From positions 626,363-690,362 of the forward strand of contig LNKV01000003.1 in the NCBI GenBank assembly GCA_001465935.1: 64,000 nucleotides of DNA, written 5' to 3'. The stretch comes from Clarireedia homoeocarpa (lineage: Eukaryota > Ascomycota > Leotiomycetes > Helotiales > Rutstroemiaceae). Numbering within the stretch: the stretch's first letter is position 1; each line of letters starts with the position of its first letter. Positions 55,281 through 64,000 of the stretch are shown here, piece by piece. The position numbers and the translations under genes are program-made. Under the pieces are notes generated by a model, which was not told where the DNA came from, did not search any database, and was given only the letters and a program-made list of their open reading frames with translations.

Positions 55281-55700
55281 TTAATTGAACGGACGGCAAA
55301 GGTCTTGTGTGGCGGGACTTGTCATTCTCGGAACGATAAAGTGACCAGTGAAGCTCGCCAAGTAGAGTACAGTACAGTGTAATGATACACGAGTTTTGTT
55401 CTTACAGTCTACAAGGTCTACAAGCCAACCCTTATCATCCACTTTCTCTCCTTCCTCAACCTTTACCGTCTTAGAAATGAGGATATTATTCGTCGACGCT
55501 ATAGTCAGATCTGTATAGGGAACGATCCCAACAGTCAAACAACCCGCCAGCCGTGTGTAGCCTCCAAGCTAGGTACGCAAACGATGAAACCACCGCGGCT
55601 GCGACAGATGGAACGCATATTGCACCATAATTGAAGGGAGCGCTTCAATGGCCAAGATGCTCCCATGATACCAATGACTCTTTGCAAAGCGAATTGTATA
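55281..55700 (-). pseudogene. Frameshifted DUF1772 (anthrone-oxygenase-like) relic
   Basis: One minus-strand frame has NYGAICVPSVAAAVVSSFAY then LAWRLHTAGG. The next frame continues LTVGIVPYTDLTIASTNNIL and KGWLVDLVDC. Together these follow the pattern of DUF1772 membrane proteins, small four-helix proteins that include anthrone oxygenases of secondary metabolism (typical motif GIVPYT....TNN). A one-base frameshift near 55530 separates the halves, and neither a clean start nor the last helix is found. Probably dead, unless the shift is a base error. Confidence 0.45.
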
Positions 55701-56626
55701 CAACAGAGGTTGCCATGTTTAGAAGCTTACATGCTGTGGTGATGATATCGAAGTCTTTCAAGCTAAAGAAACATAGACCCATATGACAGCAACCCACAAC
55801 GACTCCAACGCTGTCATGAATGCCTTTGCGATGTTCTCTGATTGACACCGAAGGTCGCGGTTGAAATGGAGGGCACTATACCACATCTAACCATGAGAAC
55901 TCTTTCAGAAGTCATAACAGCACCGTCCTCTGCCAGTTAACCAGCAGGCATAAACAGTGTTCCATTAGAAAAGAGCGACTAGTTTACTCAAATCTGGGAT
56001 ACGACGACGGAAGATTTTGCATAATGAATGGGGTAGGCAGGACATAGAATGTTTCCATGGCATAACAACGGGATAACGGAGATTTTTCAAATACCGAAGC
56101 CGGCTTCGAGAATTCTTTCCAGAAATGTTCCGTTCTGCGTCGACGGCAGAACAAGTCGGAGTGGGAAATTCGTCGTTGATGCAAGTCGTTGGCTTGAGCG
56201 GAGCTAGCAAGCTATCAAAGCTTAATTCCAGGTCCCACAGAGGGCCTATTAAAGCCTAGCACAGACCCATCTCGAGGGTATCTCCCGATGCGGTTAGCTG
56301 ATTCCCGCGCATCATCCAAGCTTCGTCACTAGCAAATATCCTCCTCGTCCTCAGAATCCCGATTTGTTATTATTTTCGAGAGTATATCTGCATCTGGCTA
56401 TGCGAAGGATTCTTTATTGTAAAGATGGTCGGGATGGCTTCAGAAGCCAAGCATGGTGTTAACAATTATCTCCGGTCGGCGTGGAGCTTGATAACTTTCT
56501 ATGTCGGATGAAGAGGCTACAAAAAGACGAGAGAGTTCTGTGCAAGATGGAGGATAATCAGCCATTGGGTTTCCAAGCACAGCAGCCATCTTCTCATCAA
56601 TCAAAAATAAAGCCCCCTCACCAGAA
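55701..56626. other. Intergenic
   Basis: No supported feature; upstream flank of the SDR gene in its last few hundred bases. Confidence 0.4.
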
Positions 56627-57486
56627 ATGGCATCACGAAAGATCGTTCTCGTCACTGGCGGCAACAATGGCATTGGCTATGAAGCCGTCAAAGCATTACT
56701 TCAATCCAGCAAGCCATACCACATCCTCATAGGAAGCCGTTCCTTAGAAAAGGCTAAAGTTGCAACCGAGAATCTCCAGGAGGAATGTCCCGAGACGACA
56801 AACACATTCGAGACGCTCCAAGTAGATCTCAACAGCGACGAGTCAATTGAAAAGGCTTATGAGCAGGTCAAGAGTAAACATGGATATATCGATACTCTCA
56901 TCAACAACGCCGGTATTCACTTCTATCCCTCTGTCTATCATTTTGAAAATCTTGCATATACTAACTCTCCCTCGTAGGTGCAACCTTCGACATCGATTTC
57001 ATCGATGATAAAGTCTCCCTCCGCGATTGCTTCAACAAAGCCTACGACACTAACGTCGCAGGCACCCAAGTCCTAACCTGGATCTTTATTCCCCTCCTCC
57101 TGCAATCATCTGACCCTCGCTTGATCTTCGTCGCCGGTCTCTCAAGCATTAACCAAGCCAGCGAGAAATACTTCCCCACTCCACCACTCCCCGCTGGCTG
57201 GCCGAAGAAAATCGGCTTTGAAACCATTGGTTATCGCTGCAGCAAGACAGCGTTGAATATGTTAATGTTGGATTGGAATCATAAGTTGAAGGCAGATGGA
57301 GTAAAGGTGTGGGGTGTAGGTCCGGGTATGTTGGTTACGGATCTAGGGGGGTTGAGACATAAGTCAAAGGAGATGGGGAGTGAGCATGCTAGTTTGGGGG
57401 GAATATTGTTGAGGAGTGTGGTGGAAGGGGAGAGGGATGCAGAAGTGGGGAAATTGGTTGGTCGGGGCGGGGTTCTAAACTGGTGA
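56627..57486 (+). CDS. Short-chain dehydrogenase/reductase
   Basis: Exons 56627-56912 and 56978-57486 (65-bp intron, branch ACTAAC) give 264 aa. Classical SDR: VLVTGGNNGIGYEAVKALL (TGxxxGIG cofactor loop), VDLNSDESIEKAYEQV, DTLINNAGATF across the intron (NNAG), FVAGLSSINQ, and YRCSKTALNML (catalytic Tyr and Lys in YxxxK). VGPGMLVTDLGG follows. NAD(P) oxidoreductase of unknown substrate, related to fungal carbonyl-reductase-like enzymes. Confidence 0.9.
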
Positions 57487-58319
57487 GCCTGGTTGGTAGA
57501 GGGTATGATTGATGTTTGAAGCCGATAAACTCTCGAAATTGTGAGATGGTATTTTTACTAATGAGATCATTTTGTCATTTTCCTCCTCATTGCTTCATCC
57601 GCAAGTCTTTCCTCTTTCATACATTGACCTTTTTCTCATGCAGATTCTGGTATCACTGCTCCATCGACATAATATCCACACTACCAATCATCTCTCGATT
57701 TAAGTCACTTTGCCTGTTCCTAGAAATCTTACTTATTACTCCAATTTACTCTCTCCTCAAACCCCCACCAACCAATTTTCTCATATATAAACAGACCCAT
57801 ACCCGTTGAAAATCAAGTTTATCAGAATTCTTCATCCAATAAAGGCGAAATCTGTGTTTTCCTTTCTTCCTTCCGCCCACTCCCTGTCCATCTTAACCCG
57901 CCGTTGTCAATTCGATAGAATTCTCCTGTTGTTGTCATTTCTCCTCTTTTGTGTATTCATCACTCTATCTATGGAAAGAGGCGTTAAGAACACGATTGTT
58001 ATCAATGTCACTAACGTTATTTGAACTGAAAGTTAAGTCAAAACATAGATCATGGGGACTTCAAAGGCAACATCGTCCAAGCACTATAGGTTGGCACTAG
58101 ATTGGAATCTCCACTGTAGTGACTGATATTGGCCAAGGTGCTGACCTGTAGGACCTTCAGAGTATAGTATACTACTTCGAGTAAATGATTGTGAACAAGA
58201 AAGTTGATGCATAATCGGCTTCTCAGAGACAGGTTGGGCAAAACTCCCAGTTCTAGGAAACTGTAGCTTTGCATCTTGCCATCTCCAAGTTCCTCTAGCC
58301 CGCCGCCAAGCTCCACAAA
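57487..58319. other. Intergenic, convergent
   Basis: Pyrimidine-rich on the + strand around 57570-57960; no convincing coding sequence or repeat. Confidence 0.4.
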
Positions 58320-59095
58320 TCAAGCAGACACCCCATGTTGTTGCGGGAACACTCTCTCCCCATTAACATCCCTCGGTTCATAATCCAACAAAGAAAACCC
58401 AAACTTAACCAAATCTGGAGCATAATTCTCCATAACCCAATGCGCCATCATATCCATTCCCGCGCACGCCCCCCCAGCAGTCCAAATATTCCCATCCACA
58501 ATCCACTGCTTCTCCTTGGTCCACTTAACTTTCGGATTGATCTGCTTCGCAAATTCAATCATCGCATGATTCACCGTCGCAATTTTCCCATCGAGAATCC
58601 CGGCCTCGGAGACGGAGAGCGCACCGGTGCAGGTTGTGAAGATGAGTTTTCCGGCGTCGACGTGCTTGCGGATGAACTGCTTGAAGCTGTCGGGAAGATG
58701 CCAGGAAGTGACGTCGGGGCCGCCGATGAGGAGCATGTCGAGGGGTGGGCAGTTTTCGATGGTGGTTGAGGGGAGGGCTTTGAAGCCGGCGGTGAGGGAG
58801 ACGGGGTCCATGGTTTCGTTGATGTGGTGGAATTCGATGTCGATGGCTTTTGAGGCCATGCTGGCGGCTCTGGGGTCTCCGCTTGCTTCGATGGAGCCGA
58901 TGAGGGATTTGGACTGTAGGAGGGTTAGAGCTTATCAAGTACGTATTTGCTGAGGGTTTGGGGTTGCAGTGGACTGTTATAAGGGGTGGAAGCTGATGTG
59001 TGGATACTTACACAGGCTGAGAGCACATCCATTGGCATAGCAGCATCAACGGTTTGGAATGGGACCATAAGAACACCGAACTGAATTGGAGCCAT
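58320..59095 (-). CDS. DJ-1/PfpI family protein (class I glutamine amidotransferase-like)
   Basis: Minus-strand exons 59095-59012 and 58913-58320 (98-bp intron) give 225 aa. FGVLMVPFQTVDAAMPMDVL is the N-terminal strand region; PPLDMLLIGGPDVTSWHLPD and GKLIFTTCTGALSVSEAGIL follow, the latter with the conserved nucleophile-elbow Cys; then ATVNHAMIEFAKQ, WIVDGNIWTAGGACAGMDMMAHW. This is the pattern of fungal DJ-1/PfpI proteins, which include isonitrile hydratase-like enzymes and stress proteins. The precise reaction is unknown. Confidence 0.9.
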
Positions 59096-60484
59096 GATTG
59101 CGATGAGGGTTTTGGATGGACAATGTGTCTTGGGATGTGTTGAAGTGATTGATAAGTAAATGTTAGAAGACGAGTGAGTTTTGTTGATCTTTGGCAATAT
59201 CTAATCTTTTCAGAGCGAACAACCTCAATTTATAGAAAAAAGATAATGATACTCCACGTGAATGTAATAGAGTCCCTATATCCCCCTTGGAACGAAAAAC
59301 TGCGTTCGTTGACTATTCGCGTTCAGCAGTCCGGATGTACGTCGGATATAGAAAGGGGAGTCGAGTGCGGCGAAATACAGAAGGTGGAAGAATCTGAAAC
59401 AGCCTCACGACCTCGTCGCTTCAACAATTATCCCGTTCAATACACTAAAATCACCTCTATATCCGTTCCGAGATGCAGAAATCACAAAGACGTCGCGTAG
59501 ATCTCAAGCCATCCCCATTTTAAGATGGTCTATTGGCTCCAAAGCCTGGTATATCCCCAGCTACCCACAAGGCACACGCGTCTGTGGAAGCATTCCGCTG
59601 CAGTATGTAGAACCAGAGTGGACTCATCTGTCAAGGTTATGTGATTCCATGGTCGTCGTACCCTTTACCCCGAAGGACGGGGATCTCATAAAGCCCTTGA
59701 TAGGACCGCCGGGGGACTCTGAAATGTTTCAATGCATGTTGGTTGTGGAGACGGCGATATCGGGTTGAGCCATATCATTCACTGGAGCATATTCGTTGAC
59801 AGTTTATGCCAAGTCGACAGTGGCGACGGCTGGCAAGCATTAGAGACAGATTCTCCTAATCTACATAGTATTTGGCGGAAGTGGAGCCAGGCCCTTCTCC
59901 TCTCTTGCCATCAATTTATGCCCCAGATCAACAGGAGTGTGTACATGATAGAACCTGGAGGGATAGCAACCTACCGCCGCCGCCATGTGATTCATCACAC
60001 ATAGAGGTAGTGTTGGATCCTTGATTCGTGGGGGCTGCTTGGACGGGACATGGAAGTTATCGGGATTGCTTGTCCAGGCATGGTGCCACTAAACTGATGC
60101 GTGAAGATTCTTCTGCGGCGGAAAGGCAGAATGAAGAAGTGAGTTGTAAAAGCTAACATGCCTTTATCCCACTGCAGCACCTCCATTTATCACTTAGCAA
60201 TCGACTAGCTAACGTAGAATATAATCACTTCCTACAAACACCACAATCACATCCATAAACAGGAATAATTCTCTTTCCCTCCGCTACTTCCATTATATTA
60301 ACGAAACTATCTCTAGTATCCGGATGGACACGCTATGTATGCGCCATCTATATACTACGCAGTAAGAGTAAAAGTAGTCTCTCTACCCAACGCCACAGCT
60401 ATGTATTCAATTATTAAATTATGTACCAGAACCTCCCGATTTAAATAATCTCCCCTCTCAGTCCATTTCCCCAAACGCCCAATT
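59096..60484. other. Intergenic with a possible gene relic
   Basis: A stretch open on the + strand from about 59356 to 59768 reads protein-like (ILRWSIGSKAWYIPSYPQG, VEPEWTHLSRLCDSMVVVPF) but has no ATG start. An overlapping frame (59732-60004) carries on with similar texture. They could be pieces of a frameshifted, unrecognised gene. Nothing else seen. Confidence 0.35.
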
Positions 60485-63400
60485 CTAATCCTTCTTCACC
60501 GGCGCAGTAGCATCTTCAGATATCACAGCCGGTACACCATCTAGCCCTATCCCGGTTCCAGCAAGGCCTCTAATCGGCAGCGCCGTGTTCTGCGAAGGAG
60601 ACTGGCCTACCAATTCTTCATTTATCCCCGATTCAGGACTCTTCTTGCCGAGGAAGTCTTGAATCTCCTTCTTCTCCGTACCCTTAGGACTTTCCATTTC
60701 GTCCTTACTTGGATAACCATTCCGATTCCCCACTCCCTTTCCCACGATCTTCTCTGTCCAATTCCAACCTCCACCCCCCTTCTTCCCTTCTCCATCCTCT
60801 TCATTCTCCTCACTGTCCTCTGCACTATCAAGCCAATCCCTATCACTCCACCCCGCGCTCTCATACCCATCTGCCGGTTTCTTCCCCTTCTCAGTCCACG
60901 ATGCTCTTCTAGGCGGTGGTCGCAAACCCGTTGACCAAGCAAGAGCAGGAACCTCATCTCGCGCTTCCCGAATCTCCGATTCTGTCCTATCATGCTGAGT
61001 AACACGATGCATGTCTTTATCAGCCTCCGCATCCTTGACTTCCTGACCTTCTGCACCTGGCGCTTCTCCCGTATCCTTTGCTCGCTCTGCATTGCTTGTG
61101 TCTTCATCTCTCCTTCTTGCGATCGCATCATCACTGAAATGGGTATCGCATAGATGTTTAACAACCGGCCATCCATAGGCATTTGCAAACATCCTTCTCA
61201 CAATCATATTGTTATGCGCGTCTGGTTCCAATCTCACGAGAACTTTTCGCCAGCTTAAGTCTTTATGATATGCACGTGCAATCTTTTCTTCGACTTTCAT
61301 AGCAGAAGTATCAACTATAGTATCTGGTGGCCGATCTGGATTGGTGTTCTTCGGGTCATCGTAATCAAGGGAGGAGAGTTGGCTATCGGTGTGAGAAGCA
61401 GGAGTTGGTGGAGGGATATCATCGGAAGGGCGTTTTCGCAATAATGTGCCACGCTTTTTTAGTGGTGGTGGAGGAATATCGGATGGGTGATAAACACGAT
61501 CGTGGAAAATGGCTCGAGGACGAGAAGTTGGATTAATGAGAAACTCAACCGATGGCAGAGGTGGTTTGAGTAGGTCACCAGCAGACTCAAAGAATGTGGT
61601 TTTTGGTGGAGCGGCTAAATGAGTAGGATCTTCCTGCTCTGCATCCCCCGTTGACGCTTTTGATCGCCCTTCGGAGGATGGAAATGATAGGGAAGGAGTT
61701 GGAGGTTCACTGCTGAATTGTATAGTTTGGCTTCGCTTGTAAATCTTATTCTGCTTCGGCTGCTGTGGTTGTGATTTTGGAGAGCTAGAGCGAAAGAAGC
61801 CAAACAGGCTTGCAAGCGGACCATTGTTATTAGATGTGAATGAAGGCGAGGTAGGACTTCCTGCTTCCATTGAGGAGATGGTGGAATGCTGATGAGGCAC
61901 ATCCAGACTTCTTGGTCTTCGTCCGTCGTCATCATTGATAGCTTCACTATTCGGTTGCGGTACCTCAGCACCATGCGCAGAAGTGGCAGAAGAATTTCCA
62001 CCTCCTAAATCATCGACGTCGCTCACATCTGTATCCGACCACGAAGTTTGTTTTTTCGCTGGTGAACTCGAATTTGCCCCAGTAATTTCAGACCAACCCC
62101 ACTCAGCCATGGTACCTACAAGGCCGTTTTCACGTCTTGCTTTCTCGACTCGCCCCAAGCTTTGCCAGTCTAAAAACAATAAGCAACTAGTTCTTAGCGG
62201 AACAATGCCATCATTGACGACGTTCGAATAGACTGTGCGATTTCGAAATTTCTTCAGCACAGTATGAGCGGGACCAGTAGGTAGAATTCGTAACAGTGGT
62301 TTCGCTTCTGGGGCACTCTCGCCATCTAACCTTTTATGAGCACTCTCACCAATATTCCCAACAATCGCGCCCCATCCGCTCCTTGCTATCGTAGGTGCTC
62401 GCCAGGTAAGTCCAAGATCTTGGCCCGTACGTCCCACAAGTCCAAAATCCAGAGCAAATTTGACATATAACGGGTTCTCATTGCTAAGCCCCAAGAAAGG
62501 AGAAGCTAGAGCAATGAAATTGATAGGTTTGATAAGATCGAAGAATTCGGGTGAATGTTTCTGAATATAGGCCACTGCATATGTTTGAACTAGTCCACCC
62601 AAGGAGTGAGCGATAAAGCTAATGCTTGTGAATTTGTATGGAAGATCTGCATGGTGCGGATCCTTCACTATACTGCTGTGGTTGTGCGAAGGTTTCGCGG
62701 AATCAATTCCGGCCTTATTCTGATCTGGTTTAAGCGCATGAGAGAGCGCCTCTACAGCTGACTTCTTCAATGTTGGTCGAAATGGCTGATCTGGGTATGT
62801 CATTGTGAGTACGTATTTTGCAAGTCGCTTGCCAAGATATTTGATTCCCCTTTCAGTCCGAACCGCATTACCGGAAAATCCTCGCACGATGATTTCCTCT
62901 TCGTCGTCCGACTCTTCACCAGATGCCTCGCCATTTTCCGTATCATCGGGCGCATCTTCGCGGTTCTGCCTCCTCTGTTCCCTCTCCCTCGCTTTTCGGG
63001 CTCTAGCATCTATCTTGGCCTGCTTCGCTGTTGCGTCGATGCTCTCTTTCATAAACAACATATCCGCGCCGAGATTACTATGTAAACCATGTGTTAGAAC
63101 GACCAGATGAATTTTCTTTGGTCGCTTTTTTGGTGAGCCATCATCTGGGGCTTTGTCATTTCCAGTTGCATTTTCGACCGGCGCATCCTTATTATTTCCC
63201 TTCGCTTTCTCTTCTGAGCCTTCCTCGTCTCTTCCATCCATCTTCGGCGTATTCCATAAGCTCGCAGTATCATCAACCCTCACCCTAATCGCTCGGGAAT
63301 AGACACCTCTAGGAAGAGCGGCATGATGGCCCTCTTTCGCCCCTTGACTCTGTTGATGGTCGCTAATTTGTCCCGGCACCGGCGTAGTTCCCCCTAACAT

Positions 63401-63904
63401 CGAGCCTCCCCCAAAGCCAAAAGTAAGACTTTTCTCATCTCTCCCTAGAAGTATCTCGTAATGAACTGCGGCTGAATTCGAAAAGATAACCTGCGAAGTG
63501 ACTTCAATAATCCAGCTCACACTCTTCACATCCATGTCATCTCTACCAGGAGATCTACCATCCCTATTCGCACTTCCCGCCGTCTTCCGCACATCTTCGG
63601 GTACGACGAGTTCCGTCGAAAAAGATCCTCCTGCTTTCAAATTTGGCTCAAATTCAGGGACACCTTCTTTGCGCGGGTTCTCCCATTTGACATTCGGATC
63701 GAAGTTCGCTGGGTAGGCTGCTGCGTATAGGGTATAAGGACCATGAACAAACGCTGCTCGCAAGGCTATCGCAGATGTGTTCTTGATTTTTAAATGAAGC
63801 CTCGGGGGAGAAGGTAATATTCGGTCATGCGCCGGCGTATATGTAACAGTATATCGAACTATTTCTCCAATTTTGACGCTTCCTGCTTGGTATAGGAGGA
63901 GCAT
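60485..63904 (-). CDS. Putative lipase/serine esterase of the DUF676 family (Rog1-like)
   Basis: Intronless, 1139 aa. The N-terminus (LYQAGSVKIGEIVRYTVTYT then LHLKIKNTSAIALRAAFVHG) is the conserved beta-sandwich of fungal Rog1-type lipases. The alpha/beta-hydrolase domain contains HLVVLTHGLHSNLGADM (oxyanion region, about residue 270), FIAHSLGGLVQTYA (GHSLGG-like nucleophile Ser, about residue 435), FIALASPFLG and VYSNVVNDGIVPLRTS (acid region). A long acidic insertion (about residues 310-345) and a largely disordered C-terminal third (Ser/Pro-rich, then Glu/Asp-rich) follow. Yeast Rog1 is a monoacylglycerol lipase acting in lipid turnover; the same is inferred. The start fits the family's N-terminal consensus. 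Confidence 0.92.
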   Translation of the reverse strand: MLLLYQAGSVKIGEIVRYTVTYTPAHDRILPSPPRLHLKIKNTSAIALRAAFVHGPYTLYAAAYPANFDPNVKWENPRKEGVPEFEPNLKAGGSFSTELVVPEDVRKTAGSANRDGRSPGRDDMDVKSVSWIIEVTSQVIFSNSAAVHYEILLGRDEKSLTFGFGGGSMLGGTTPVPGQISDHQQSQGAKEGHHAALPRGVYSRAIRVRVDDTASLWNTPKMDGRDEEGSEEKAKGNNKDAPVENATGNDKAPDDGSPKKRPKKIHLVVLTHGLHSNLGADMLFMKESIDATAKQAKIDARARKAREREQRRQNREDAPDDTENGEASGEESDDEEEIIVRGFSGNAVRTERGIKYLGKRLAKYVLTMTYPDQPFRPTLKKSAVEALSHALKPDQNKAGIDSAKPSHNHSSIVKDPHHADLPYKFTSISFIAHSLGGLVQTYAVAYIQKHSPEFFDLIKPINFIALASPFLGLSNENPLYVKFALDFGLVGRTGQDLGLTWRAPTIARSGWGAIVGNIGESAHKRLDGESAPEAKPLLRILPTGPAHTVLKKFRNRTVYSNVVNDGIVPLRTSCLLFLDWQSLGRVEKARRENGLVGTMAEWGWSEITGANSSSPAKKQTSWSDTDVSDVDDLGGGNSSATSAHGAEVPQPNSEAINDDDGRRPRSLDVPHQHSTISSMEAGSPTSPSFTSNNNGPLASLFGFFRSSSPKSQPQQPKQNKIYKRSQTIQFSSEPPTPSLSFPSSEGRSKASTGDAEQEDPTHLAAPPKTTFFESAGDLLKPPLPSVEFLINPTSRPRAIFHDRVYHPSDIPPPPLKKRGTLLRKRPSDDIPPPTPASHTDSQLSSLDYDDPKNTNPDRPPDTIVDTSAMKVEEKIARAYHKDLSWRKVLVRLEPDAHNNMIVRRMFANAYGWPVVKHLCDTHFSDDAIARRRDEDTSNAERAKDTGEAPGAEGQEVKDAEADKDMHRVTQHDRTESEIREARDEVPALAWSTGLRPPPRRASWTEKGKKPADGYESAGWSDRDWLDSAEDSEENEEDGEGKKGGGGWNWTEKIVGKGVGNRNGYPSKDEMESPKGTEKKEIQDFLGKKSPESGINEELVGQSPSQNTALPIRGLAGTGIGLDGVPAVISEDATAPVKKD

Positions 63905-64000
63905 TTTGCTGGTTTCGGGTCACTTATCGGCGCTGGCAAGTACAACAGCAGAGACGAGTGGTATGAGTTTATTGTAAATAGCTATCGCAGATCCATGGCT

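Noticed and set aside
58335..58769. 144-residue open frame opposite the DJ-1/PfpI gene
   Set aside because: Antisense shadow; the minus-strand gene has family motifs and a proper intron.
60622..61188. 188-residue Arg/Met-rich frame within the Rog1-like gene
   Set aside because: Same-strand shifted frame of the Asp/Glu-rich C-terminal part of the true gene; composition is an artefact of that.

Overview
The window is nuclear DNA of a filamentous ascomycete (Pezizomycotina). This follows from many short introns (mostly 45-130 bp) with GTAAGT/GTATGT-type donors and CTAAC/CTGAC-like branch sites, an intron-containing tRNA-Ser, and single-gene fungal families (SDA1, SWC5, MCR1, a Rog1-type lipase). 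It also fits a Tc1/mariner relic whose stop codons look like repeat-induced point mutation, and secreted plant cell wall enzymes, one with a fungal CBM1 cellulose-binding module. A plant-associated or saprotrophic leotiomycete would fit, but class level is only a guess. All gene models are spliced by eye from splice signals, frame continuity and family resemblance.

Layout. 0-17 kb holds mostly conserved housekeeping genes: the 3' end of a STRAP-like WD40 gene, a phosphoribosyltransferase, a Cys-rich secreted surface protein, a pyridoxal-phosphate homeostasis protein, an MscS channel with an EF-hand, a BTB-domain protein and a PIG3-type quinone oxidoreductase. 16.8-23 kb is a decayed, transposon-rich patch. 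It contains an SDR pseudogene, a tiny terminal-inverted-repeat element, a broken F-box-like paralogue, a complete but RIP-degraded Tc1/mariner copy carrying a nested hairpin element, and then an intact paralogue of the broken gene.

23-34 kb is a run of secreted enzymes: GH10 xylanase with CBM1, GH26 mannanase-type hydrolase with a Cys-rich tail, a lysozyme/SLT-fold protein and an acid sphingomyelinase-like phosphodiesterase, with tRNA-Ser(GCU) among them. 35-39 kb carries the chromatin gene SWC5 and the ribosome-biogenesis gene SDA1. 39.8-43 kb encodes a STAND/NLR-like NTPase with TPR repeats. 46-51 kb pairs a 13-exon methanol-oxidase-type GMC oxidoreductase with a convergent multipass membrane protein; a nearly perfect 150-bp palindrome lies 5 bp past the membrane protein's stop codon.

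51-56 kb is accessory DNA. It holds a gene relic interrupted by a second copy of the tiny element, where the target-site duplication is perfect and removing the insert restores the frame. It also holds a hypothetical gene, a poly-A/N/poly-G assembly junction that cuts off MCR1, and a frameshifted DUF1772 relic. 56-64 kb has an SDR, a DJ-1/PfpI protein and the Rog1-like lipase.

No CRISPR, prophage or bacterial-type operon is present. The most original signals are the 66/67-bp TIR element, the palindrome beside the membrane-protein stop codon, and the layered transposon patch.
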